From: Saturnia japonica
Lineage: Eukaryota > Arthropoda > Insecta > Lepidoptera > Saturniidae
DNA length: 64,000 nt
Reading direction: 5' to 3'
Assembly (NCBI GenBank): GCA_033032175.1
Contig: CM065314.1
Span: 1,302,001 to 1,366,000 of the forward strand
Shown: positions 36,301-48,300 of the stretch, in pieces
How the letters are laid out: every line of letters begins with the position of its first letter
How positions within the stretch are numbered: the stretch's first letter is position 1
Program-made: the position numbers and the translations under genes
Notes under the pieces: model-generated
The model's database searches: none
Told to the model about the DNA's origin: nothing
The model's input: the letters and a program-made list of their open reading frames with translations, nothing else

Positions 36301-39300
36301 GAAATATCAAATGAATCTAGTACATAAGTATAAATATATTTATTTTATTATTGTTAGTTAATATAAAATAAATTAACGATACTATGTTAAAATTGTACTC
36401 AGAGGTATACAATAGTAACTCCATTTTTTACGAAATCCTTGTTTTTTGTACCAAAAACCCCCCCTAGCCCTCCCCCCGGAAATCGGGTACGGTAGATCGT
36501 GACGTATAAAGCATAACCTCCTACGAGTTGTATATTAAAAGATAAACAATTGTATATGCTATTAAATCCAAAAACTACGTAGCCGTGGTTTATTAGAATC
36601 TCAAAGTAATCATAGATTCCATTTACCCAAAGCGTCGCGTAATATAATGTCTTTAATTGGACTTGAATTGCCTTTGTACACTAACGCAGCGTGGGGCCCG
36701 CGCCGCGCGCGCGTCCGTGTTGCCGTGAACTTGTACAGTAAACATTAACGTATCGTGCGTTAAACTCACAATGCAAAATAACTGCTTTCCGAATTATTTT
36801 ACATTGTTTCATCGACATGTTTTGAACGTGGAAAGTTATTATGCCAAGCTAGCTAACTGTTGATAGAACTACTTGACAACTTCAGGAGATGGTAAGGAAT
36901 TATTGATCTATTACTTTATAACATAGCGAGTTAGGTCATTCTCGGGGTAAAGAATAGTATCTCGCCGTAAGATACACACTTTTGATTAGGACCATTTTCA
37001 ATCTTATTTGTAGATGCGTTAAGGTACGTTTTTCAATACTTGAAAAGAGTTTATTATGGATTTTTTTCGTTTGTTTATGATTTAATACCAACTATTCATA
37101 CTAACAAATTGCAAAATTAATAATATTAAGGGAGAAAACCTAAAGCCCGCTCCTAGGCTCTAGGCAATAATATCTGTTAGCTAATGTTTGTTAAAATGTG
37201 TCGGTAAATAAATTGTTACTGTACTGATCTTCACGGAATATGCAAGGTTTTATTTTTTTAATATTCAGATCTTACAATATTTATGTGATAGTATATTTGT
37301 TGGTTTGTTTGCCTAGCTTACACGTAGCAACGAATTATTTTGACCTTTTAAATTCATAAGGTGATAAGACCGACCGACTGATAGATACATTTCGTCCTGG
37401 AAATTGACATTTAATTATGTTTACGTTTTCTTGCGATGGCTTGATAAGACTACATAGTGTTTTCTTTTTCAGGGCTTTCGAATAAATATGATTTCCTACA
37501 GCGAAACCTTACCCTCCATGGTGATTCCCCAAGGACTTACAATGTTGAAGAAGTAGAATATCAACGAGTTGACCAATTTACGCCATTGCCTGAAGTATTC
37601 GCTACAGTAGTTGATGACACCGATGAAGACACACAACCTTCAAATTCCAATTTATTAACTGATATTTCGTCTAATGTTTTACCTCTGCCCGATAAAATTG
37701 CTACAGTAGTAGAAGCTTTTAATGAAAACACATGTCCGTCAATTTCCAGTATCTTAAATGATACTTCAGCTAATAATTTCGTACCATCGCCCAAAAAAAA
37801 TTGTGTTATAGATGCTTTGATGAAGAGACAAAACTATCAAAGTCTGGGTCGCTAATTGATATTGTTTCAATAAACGAAGTACCAGATGCATCTAAATCGT
37901 ATCACCTTGTCAGTGTACACAGCAACTCTGAAGAAGATTTTCACCTTCAGATGAGGACTATGTTCCAGACACTAACGAAAATTCACCAGATCATGATTTT
38001 CCGGGAAGAAGTCAAATTTTTGTACCAGAAACTAGCTGTAGCAGCTTATCCGACAATGAAGTAAATTCAGAAAATCGATTAAATACATGCATAAACCCTA
38101 TCTCTATGGATGTTCAAACTATTTCTTTATCGTCTTCATCAGAGAGCAGAGGGAGTCGAAAACGAAAAAGAAATATTTGTAAATGGAAGTGCAACGTTAG
38201 AAAACTTAAAGCTGTCACAGGAAAATCATATACATCTAAGAAAGGTAAAGTTGTGCCCGAAAAAAAGATGAAACCTGTATGTGACTGTCGACTGAAATGC
38301 TCTGAACGAGTACATGAAACAGCCAGAGCTGCTATATTTCAAAAATATTATAGTAATGAGATGACTTGGAATTTGAAGAGACAGTTTATAATATCAATGG
38401 TAACAGAAATTGAAACTGCTAGATCTAGACGTCGCGATCCTGAACACCCACCTAAGAGATCGTTTACATTAAATTACACATTTTTGGTCAACGATAAACC
38501 CGAAAAGATATGCAAAAAGTTTTTTTTAAATACCTTGGCAATTTCTGAGACTGTTGTGAGAAATGCTATCAAAAAATCTACACACGGCTTTGTTCAAGAA
38601 GACAGACGAGGAAGACATCCACCGCCTAATAAAACGGCAGAAGCCATTAAAGAAAGCATTCGTAACCACATTGATATGATACCCAAATATGAGAGCCATT
38701 ATAGTCGGAACAGAACTAAAAGACTGTATCTTGGAAGTCATCTAAATATTGAAAAATTGTATGCTTTGTATGTAGAGTTTTGTGCCGAAAAGAATATACC
38801 GAAGGAGAATGTTGCAAAGGCATGGCTATATAGACATATTTTCAAGAATGAGTATAATCTAGGATTTAATCCTCCAGCCAATGATACGTGCGACGATTGT
38901 GATGGCTTTGTAATTAAAACAAAAAATACTACCGATGTAATAGATAAGAATGCCATAAAAGCTGAACATGATAAACATCTTCAGGAATCACACCTCCGCT
39001 ATAGCTTAAAAGGATTTGACAAAGTCGATGCAATAGAGAGTCACGGTTCTAAAAAAATGTTAACAGTTGATCTACAAAAGTGTTTGCCTACACCTTATTT
39101 GACAAATAGCCAAAGTTTTTATCTTAGGAAGTTGTGGACTTTTAACTTCACGATTATGGATTCTGTAGCCAAGGAGAGCTGGTGCTTTATGTGGGACGAG
39201 ACTGTAGCAGGACGTGGCGGGAATGAGATGGCTTCTGGATTAGTCAAGTTTTTTGAACAGCTTGAAGATGTCAGATTAGAAGAAGTGACGATATGGAGTG

Positions 39301-42300
39301 ACAACTGCGCCGGACAGAATAAAAATATTTCTGTAATGATGGCGTATTTGTGGATACTATCAAATCAAAATATAAAGATAATTAACCACAAGTATTTACT
39401 GAAAGGACATACGCACATGGAGGTGGACGTAATCCATTCCATTATCGAGCGAGAAAAGAAAAAAATACAAGAATTTCCTATAGTTACACCTTGGGACTGG
39501 CAGCAGTTTATTAAAAGCTGTTCCAAAAATGCCAAAATAAGTGTAGTGAACATGGAAACAGATTCTTTCAAAGAATTTTCAGCATTTTGTGAGGGACTCT
39601 CAGCGCCTTTTGTACACCGAAAAAAATCGGAATCTGGAGAAACGGTGCCATATTCCAATATAGTATGGATGCAATTTCGAAAAGAACACATGGGCTCAAT
39701 GTTCTATAAAACATCATTTCAAGACGAAATGTTTAGTGAAGTTAGTTTTATTCGAAACAAACGAAAAGGATTTTCTATGCCAACACCAAAACCTATTCGA
39801 GATACATTGAGGCCAATTTCCAAATTAAAGTATAACGACTTACAAAAATCGTTACAGTGAATTCCCTCCATGTTTCATGACTTCTACAAAAATCTACCAA
39901 ATGGCAATGTTCCAGACCTACCTGAAGCTGCTGCTTAATAATAAACATATTTTAATTAGATAAGTACATAACAATTGTGTTAATTTTAAGAAGTCCAATG
40001 ATTGATCTCATGAATGTTTCTATTTTATTACATAAGAAAATAAATAAATAAAGAAATTTGAAATAATTTTATGATTCTATACATACATATGATGCTTTAT
40101 GCCCCTGAGTATTACTTGAAATTAATGTATTATGCCGAGGTAAATAACATTATGATGACATAATGCTTTATTTATACCGTCAACTTAATTTTCTGTTGCA
40201 AGTAAACAACCTCAAGTCCACAAAATCATACAAGCAATAACTTTATTACAATATAGTAATTATATTAAATATTACCTACTTAAACAATAAAAAACCTAAT
40301 TTAGTTCATACTTATATCTCGCATACAGCCCGCGTAACATCGCGTTCAACATCTATGCCTCGCATTTTTGTCTCTCCTGTAAAATGTGTGTTTTGGCGCA
40401 TAATATTCTATACCTCAGAGGTATAGAAATATCAACTAATATCGCTCGATCCTGCGGCCAAAAGCCCCCCCTGCCCTCCCCGGAAATCGGGTACGGTAGA
40501 TCGTGACGTGAAATAACCCCTAAAGTTGTTTAAAATAACAATGCGCTTCAAAACTCGTAGCCGTCGTTTATTAGACAAGTAATATAGAACTCCATTACCA
40601 AAACTCTATTAACGTCTAGAAATCTTGAACAGTTTGATACGAAGCTCAGCCATTTTGTGTTTACAGTAAACATTAACTTCAGGTTAAACTACCTCAAAAA
40701 ACTTTTCCGAATTACCTAATTGATCTACAGTTTTGAAATAAGTTTTGGCCAACACTAACTATTATAGCTAGGACAACCGAGAAATAATTATTGATCAAAC
40801 AATAAATAAGTTAGGTCATTCTCGGTAAAGAATCTCGCCTAGAAAACTTTATACGCAATATTTTAACTGGACAATTTAAAGAGATCTTGAACTGTCATGT
40901 TGTGATTTTTGTTATAATTCATAATCTTACGTTTTTGATACTACGTTATGTAATATTGATGGCATATTAGCCTGGGCGATGTAGTTTGATTATTGTGCAC
41001 GAGTGAATTGGATTATAAAAATATTAACTACAAACGATTATTTTTAGTTGCGTTAAAGAAGGTTCTAACAAGAAAGTCACGATTGAGAGCGTAATTTGAA
41101 CTTTGTAAAATCGTGACATTTGCAGAACTGTGTATTGAAAAAATAATTTTTAACAAAAGAGAAAACCAAGTTCAATGTTTTTGAAGAGTTCCCTCATTTT
41201 GGAAGATGAAGGTCCAATCCAATAGGACAACCCTTGAGGTATCCCCTATCCAACAAAACAAAGAATAATCCAAATCAGTTCATAAACACAAAAATGTATG
41301 GCGGAACATCTAAAAAAAATATACATTTGAATTGAGTAAACTCCCATCTTTTATTGATTATGAAAGACGCGAGTTAATGAAATGAAAAGAATGTTAAAGA
41401 AGAATTAATAACGCAAAATTAGTCCAAAAAATTATATAACATTATGTTATTAACATAATATATTACATAAATCAACACAACAGTACTTTCATGTTTCGTA
41501 ACCTTCAACTAATCTCTGTGAATAAAAGAAAGCAAACATACTGCCAATATACATATAATGTGTATGTAGAATTACAGACACAAACAACAAATAAAATTTC
41601 CCGACAACGTTATTAGATGTGTGTTATATTACAAAAGAAAGTCGGGGGTAGTAAAATGTAGGTTCCCGGGGGACGAGCGGTCGCCATGGCAACCGGGTCA
41701 TTGCCCTTGCCGTGCAACAAGTACGGTTATTGATTACATCTGCATTTGAACGATACCTATACATTATATTTATACTAACTCACATAGTGAATTATATAAC
41801 TTATCAAATGCGAATAGAAACTTGAGTAATTCGCTTAAATATTTGTAAATGCGAATGAAAGTAGATTACGTAGTTAACATTATAGTAAATACATTTAAGA
41901 GATGACCAAATCTTATTTATATTAACACTATGAAACTCAAGAGATTCCTTTTGTTTGATTTGGTTGAACATGCTAATCTCTGGAACGACGTGGGGCGTAC
42001 TAAACATGTCTGGAATAAATAAGAAAAAAATACTATGACTGGGCAAAAATCAATTTATTGTTTCTCAAAGTATTCTCCCTTAGCTTCAATGATTATTCTC
42101 ACTTTTTCATACGAATAAACCAATTTTGAAAACTTTATGCCAATACTCCATGGTTACCTCGGAAACGTGTTTTTTGTACTCTTCAACAGCCTCTCCTGGT
42201 GTTGATAATCGTTGTCCGCGGAAATAATTCTTGATTTTTGATAACAAGAAAGTACTCGCATGATACCAGGTCAGGAACAGTCCTACAGATATAGAATGAT

Positions 42301-45300
42301 GCATAATATCAACGCTTTTCCCTTTCAAAAATTCATTTGTCTGTCTGGCAGTGTCAGAGCTGGTATTGTCATGGTGCAATATGATACGGCGTTTTTGGTT
42401 ATATTATAGTCTGTTCACTGTACGATGATTCTTTATGATGAGCCTTGCCTTTAGCCACATGTCCGGTTTTATTTAAAAAAAGTTGCAATCATCCATTTAG
42501 CGGCAGACCGCACACTTTGTTTGGTTTCTTCTAAACTGGAAAGACTCAAACAGTCGATTGCTGCTTTGTTTTGTCCCACACCAAATTCTCTTTGTTGAAT
42601 CTGGTAAACGTGGCATTGCACCAAGTGATGTGGTCCGTTTTTTGAGCCTTTATTAGGTTTTTAGGTAATTGTGTTAGGTTCTATAATAAACTTCCTAAGC
42701 ACATTACCGATTTGCCGGATAATAAGTTCAAGAATCATGTTAAGCAGGTTTTATTGTCGAAGGGGTGTGGTTTAGGGTGGCTGATTACGTGAATGATGGT
42801 GATATCTGGATGTGATTCCCTCTCTGTACATCTACTGAAAATGATAATAACTGTATATAATTAAATACTGTAAAACCAATTTAAAAAAAAATACGATGTT
42901 GATAAACCCGATCGAGTTTCTTGCCGGTTCTTCTCGATGTCTGGGATGTTTTCCGAACCGGTTGTAGTGTTTTGACATTCATAAGTGCCTTCTTAGGGCC
43001 TAAATTGTATAAAATAATTTGATATTTTTATTAAATTGTGAGCATTCATCGGGAACACGGTTTTTCACACACTAATGTTTCAGTAGGATTAATTGTATCT
43101 GACTCATAGTATGTCACATGCCCGTCTGTTTTGATCATACGGCGTACAGCATCGATGTTTTCGTTGTTCACAGCGGTAGACGAACGACTATCACGAAAAT
43201 CGTCAATTAGATTAACACGACCGCGTTGGAATTCTGCAAACCTACAAACAGTTGACGTGCATGGTTCTTCATTACCAAAAGCAGTTTGAAAGCAAACGGC
43301 TATATACGCTTAATATCTTACGAATCGTACTACAAAAATGTTCACGAATTAAATTCATATTAACATAGACACGCAATATTTAAATGACGCCATAATATAA
43401 AATCAAGTGACAAATACATGAAACAAACTAAATTTTAAATTAAAAATAATGCTATACGCTGCTAAAATATATTCAAGGCGCCATCTATTAACTCTACGTA
43501 ACACTACGACGCTTATGTATATATCAGTTAGATTGTTTACATTATTTACCTATAATGTGCGAAATAATAGCACAGGTCATCTAGTACAATATAAAAGCGG
43601 CAACCAGCCGTTGTTTGTAAATTCTAGGTACTCTCCTCGCTAAAGGGCAATGTGACCGATTCGCGTCACTTTGAAAAAAAAAAAAAAAAAAAATCGTTAT
43701 CGCTTATGACTTGTAACGCACACTAGCGCACACTCCCTACAAGTGCTTTCATTATAAAGTGCTTTGTGTAATGGTTTCCCACTGCTAATTATATTATAAA
43801 AGCATTTCTGGTTTGCCCTCTATGTACTATCTATAGTATTTTTTAATATGTATTACTCTTTATGCACGTTATAAGAAACAATGAACTGAGTTTTTTTTTT
43901 AAATCTTATGTTGGCAACAGCACAGTACTTGATATTATAAACCATATTCCAATGGTATTCCATATACAAATGGTATACAATACTGCCTGAATTAATAATT
44001 ACGATGGACTTCCGCAAAGTAACGCCTACACCAATCAAAGACAGTTTTGTTTTAATTATGTGCCACAATTTTTTTTAGGTCTAATCGGACGTACTTTAAC
44101 ATATTGTTATCAAAACTCTAAAATAACAAAGTACAATGTAGATAGAACTCCCTTTAATAACGGTTATAACAATCCTAAATCAAGAGGACTCGCTAATAAA
44201 AGCATTGATTTGATCTGAGTCAGTCAGTATACATAATTGGATCTAGTTTTGGTGCCTTACAAAAAATTACATATCAATTCTAAAGTCTAATGGGTAGCAA
44301 ATAGCTTATTGTAAATGCAAACGCTAAGGTAGACACGAATGTAAATAACAATTTCACTATGAACGCATTTTCAACTTGTCCATCCGCATTGAGTGCCTGT
44401 CTCTCAGTCAACGCGTCAATTGATTACACGATTCGTAATCCATCCAGTTATAAGTGGGCAAAATGTGACGGCTTGATATACTTGAGTTGAGTTTCGATGT
44501 TTTCATTTCATAATGGATTTGTTATAAACTTCAAATATATTATGTTTGTATAGACTGAGTATTAATAATTGCATAAGTACGTGCGGATAATTTGAAACCA
44601 GTTTAAGGGCGACTTTCGCGAATTCCGTTTTAGCTTAAATCCAGTTTAGTCGTGTCAAAATGTACTCACCTGTCAATCTTTAATCTGGTTTAACAATTTA
44701 AATATGATTTAAGGATCTGGTGCAAGTCACCTTTCGTTTAGTAATCTTATAGGTGAAAACCGAGAAATTTTATGTAACCATTTGCGTGCCTATACAAAAT
44801 CGTTACAGTGAATTCCCTCCATGTTTCATGACTTCTACAAAAATCTACCAAATGGCAATGTTCCAGACCTACCTGAAGCTGCTGCTTAATAATAAACATA
44901 TTTTAATTAGATAAGTACATAACAATTGTGTTAATTTTAAGAAGTCCAATGATTGATCTCATGAATGTTTCTATTTTATTACATAAGAAAATAAATAAAT
45001 AAAGAAATTTGAAATAATTTTATGATTCTATACATACATATGATGCTTTATGCCCCTGAGTATTACTTGAAATTAATGTATTATGCCGAGGTAAATAACA
45101 TTATGATGACATAATGCTTTATTTATACCGTCAACTTAATTTTCTGTTGCAAGTAAACAACCTCAAGTCCACAAAATCATACAAGCAATAACTTTATTAC
45201 AATATAGTAATTATATTAAATATTACCTACTTAAACAATAAAAAACCTAATTTAGTTCATACTTATATCTCGCATACAGCCCGCGTAACATCGCGTTCAA

Positions 45301-48300
45301 CATCTATGCCTCGCATTTTTGTCTCTCCTGTAAAATGTGTGTTTTGGCGCATAATATTCTATACCTCAGAGGTATAGAAATATCAACTAATATCGCTCGA
45401 TCCTGCGGCCAAAAGCCCCCCCCCTGCCCTCCCCCCGGAAATCGGGTACGGTAGATCGTGACGTGAAATAAACCCTAAAGTTGTTTAAAATAACAATGCG
45501 CTTCAAAACTCGTAGCCGTCGTTTATTAGACAAGTAATATAGAACTCCATTACCAAAACTTCATTAACGTCTAGAAATCTTGAACAGTTTGATACGAAGC
45601 TCAGCCATTTTGTGTTTACAGTAAACATTAACTTCAGGTTAAACTACCTCAAAAAACTTTTACCGAATTACCTAATTGATCTACAGTTTTGAAATAAGTT
45701 TTGGCCAACACTAACTATTATAGCTAGGACAACCGAGAAATAATTATTGATCAAACAATAAATAAGTTAGGTCATTCTCGGTAAAGAATCTCGCCTAGAA
45801 AACTTTATACGCAATATTTTAACTGGACAATTTAAAGAGATCTTGAACTGTCATGTTGTGATTTTTGTTATAATTCATAATCTTACGTTTTTGATACTAC
45901 GTTATGTAATATTGATGGCATATTAGCCTGGGCGATGTAGTTTGATTATTGTGCACGAGTGAATTGGATTATAAAAATATTAACTACAAACGCTTATTTT
46001 TAGTTGCGTTAAAGAAGGTTCTAACAAGAAAGTCACGATGTTGTTGGAGCGTAATTTGAACTTTGAAAAATCGTGACATTTGCAGAACTGTGTATTGAAA
46101 AAATAATTTTTAACAAAAGAGAAAACCAAGTTCAATGTTTTTGAAGAGTTCCCTCATTTTGGAAGATGAAGGTCCAATCCAATAGGACAACCCTTGAGGT
46201 ATCCCCTATCCAACAAAACAAAGAATAATCCAAATCAGTTCATAAACAAAAAATGTATGGCGGAACATCTAAAAAAAATATACATTTGAATTGAGTAAAC
46301 TCCCATCTTTTATTGATTATGAAAGACGCGAGTTAATGAAATGAAAAGAATGTTAAAGAAGAATTAATAACGCAAAATTAGTCCAAAAAATTATATATCA
46401 TTATGTTATTAACATAATATATTACATAAATCAACACAACAGTACTTTCATGTTTCGTAACCTTCAACTAATCTCTGTGAATAAAAGAAAGCAAACATAC
46501 TGCCAATATACATATAATGTGTATGTAGAATTACAGACACAAACAACAAATAAAATTTCCCGACAACGTTATTAGATGTGTGTTATATTACAAAAGAAAG
46601 TCGGGGGTAGTAAAATGTAGGTTCCCGGGGGACGAGCGGTCGCCATGGCAACCGGGTCATTGCCCTTGCCGTGCAACAAGTACGGTTATTGATTACATCT
46701 GCATTTGAACGATACCTATACATTATATACTAACTCACATAGTGAATTATACAACTTATCAAATGCGAATAGAAACTTGAATAATTCGCTTAAATATTTG
46801 TAAATGCGAATGAAAGTAGATTACGTAGTTAACATTATAGTAAATACATTTAAGAGATGACCAAATCTTATTTATATAAACACTATGAAACTCAAGAGAT
46901 TCCTTTTGTTTGATTTGGTTGAAAATGCTAATCTCTGGAACGACGTGGGGCGTACTAAACATTTCTGGAATGAATAAGAAAAAAATACTATGACTGGTCA
47001 AAAATCAATTTATTGTTTCTCAAAGTACTCTCCCTTAGCTTCAATGAATATTCTCACTTTTTCATACGAATACACCAATTTTGAAAACATTTATGCCAAT
47101 CCTTCATGGTGACCTCGGAAACGTGTTTTTGTACTCTTCAACAGCCTTTCCTTGTGTTGATAATCGTTATCCGCGGAAATAATTCTTGATTTTAGATAAC
47201 AGGAAAGTATTCGCATGATGCCAGGTCAGAAGCAGTCCTACAGATATAGTATGATGCATAATATCAACGCTTTTCCCTTTCAAAAATTAATTTGTCTGTC
47301 TGGCAGTGTCAGAGCTGGTATTGTCATGGTGCAATATGATACGGCGTTTTTGGTTATATTATAGTCTTTTTACGGTACGATGATTCTTTATGATGAGCCT
47401 TGCCTTTAGCCACATGTCCGGTTTTATTTAAAAAAAGTTGCAACCATCCGTTTAGCGGCAGACCGCACACTTTGTTTGGTTTCTTCTAAACTGGAAAGAC
47501 TCAAACAGTCGATTGCTGCTTTGTTTTGTCCCACACCAAATTCTCTTTGTTGAATCTGGTAAACGTGGCATTGCACCAAGTGATGTGGTCCATTTTTTGA
47601 GCCTTTATTAAGTTTTTAGGTAATTGTGTTAGGTTCTATAATAAACTTCCTAAGCACATTACCGATTTGCCGGATAATAAGTTCAAGAATCATGTTAAGC
47701 TGGTTTTATTGTCGAAGGGGTGTGGTATAGGGTGGCTGATTACGTGAATGATGGTGATGTCTGGATCTGATTTCCTCTCTGAACGTCTACTCAAAATGAT
47801 AATAACTGTATATACACCTATTACTTACATATAATTAAATACTGTAAAACCAATTAAAAAAAAGAAGATAATACGATGTTGATAAACCCGATCGAGTTTC
47901 TTGCCGGTTCTTCTCGATGGCTGGGATGTTTTCCTTACCGGTGGTTAGTGTTTTGACATTCATAAGTGCCTTCTTAGGGCCTAAATTGTATAAAAGATAT
48001 TTTGATTTTGATTAAATTGTGAGGATTCATCGGGAACACGGTTTTTCACACACAAATGTTTAAGTAGGATTAATTATATCTGACTCATGGTATGTCACAT
48101 GCCCGTCTGTTTTGATCATACGGCGTACAGCATCGATGTTTTCATTGTTCACAGCGGTAGACGGACGACTGACACGAAAATCGTCTATTAGATTAACACG
48201 ACCGCGTTGGAATTCTGCAAACCTACAAACAGTCGACGTGCATGGTGCTTTATTGCCAAAAGCAGTTTGAAAGCAAGCGGCTATATACGCTTAATATCTT

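Larger units (their letters stand above)
35634..37112 (+). repeat. Direct duplication around exon 5, copy 2
   Basis: Begins GTGCATTGTAACAGCAGTAA directly after the hAT right end. It is close to copy 1 through exon 5 and about 140 bp beyond, then becomes a mosaic (36440-36990). It runs past the point where copy 1 meets the hAT (CATACTAACAAATT), giving an empty-site version of that position. Transposase exon 1 here is broken (ATG TTT TGA at 36817). Confidence 0.88.
33335..39860 (+). pseudogene. DUF7869-like DDE transposase, two exons; frameshifts in N-terminus and premature TGA
   Basis: Exon 1 (33335-33407, [20 protein letters not shown]) joins exon 2 (37473 onward, [17 protein letters not shown]) in phase 1. 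The N-terminal part has imperfect repeats (LPEVFATVV / LPDKIATVV), a frameshift in an A-run near 37800, and another near 37937 (HSNSEE to [14 protein letters not shown]). From 38106 the frame is open for 584 aa: a basic start, then [50 protein letters not shown] and [16 protein letters not shown]. The D, D and D/E in these motifs look like an RNase-H-type DDE triad, as in insect DUF7869 proteins. The frame ends at TGA 39858-39860, but continues in frame as [16 protein letters not shown] to TAA at about 39938, so the stop is probably premature by 27 codons. Transposase function is inference. Confidence 0.75.
32962..40410 (+). mobile_element. Large DNA transposon carrying a spliced DUF7869-like transposase gene
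   Basis: Identical 15-mers TACCTCAGAGGTATA at 32947-32961 and 40411-40425 bracket a unit holding a GC-rich promoter-like stretch, transposase exon 1, a main exon and an AATAAA-rich 3' end (about 40039). They could be a target duplication or part of palindromic ends. As it stands the unit also includes the hAT insertion and exon-5 copy 2; without these it would be about 4.0 kb. It lies in transporter intron 5, same orientation. The borders are inference from the 15-mers and from the mosaic at 36440-36990. Confidence 0.6.
39844..44796. repeat. Tandem duplication, unit 1 (about 4.95 kb)
   Basis: Runs from the 3' end of the transposase gene through the element's right border, a GC-rich stretch with CCATGGCAACCGGGTCATTG (about 41680), a mariner relic with a LINE tail, a poly-A run (43674-43693) and unique-looking sequence ending GCGTGCCTATACA. 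The same order repeats in unit 2. At 40426-42054 nothing coding is seen except a fragment of repeat R3 at about 41927-41990. Confidence 0.92.

Noticed and set aside
41804..42046. 80-aa minus ORF repeated at 46759-47001
   Set aside because: It repeats only because of the tandem duplication; it overlaps a repeat R3 fragment and has no family features.
43674..43693. Poly-A run as possible processed-transcript tail
   Set aside because: No coding sequence or signal upstream that would make it a retrocopy; its length differs between tandem units as expected of a homopolymer.
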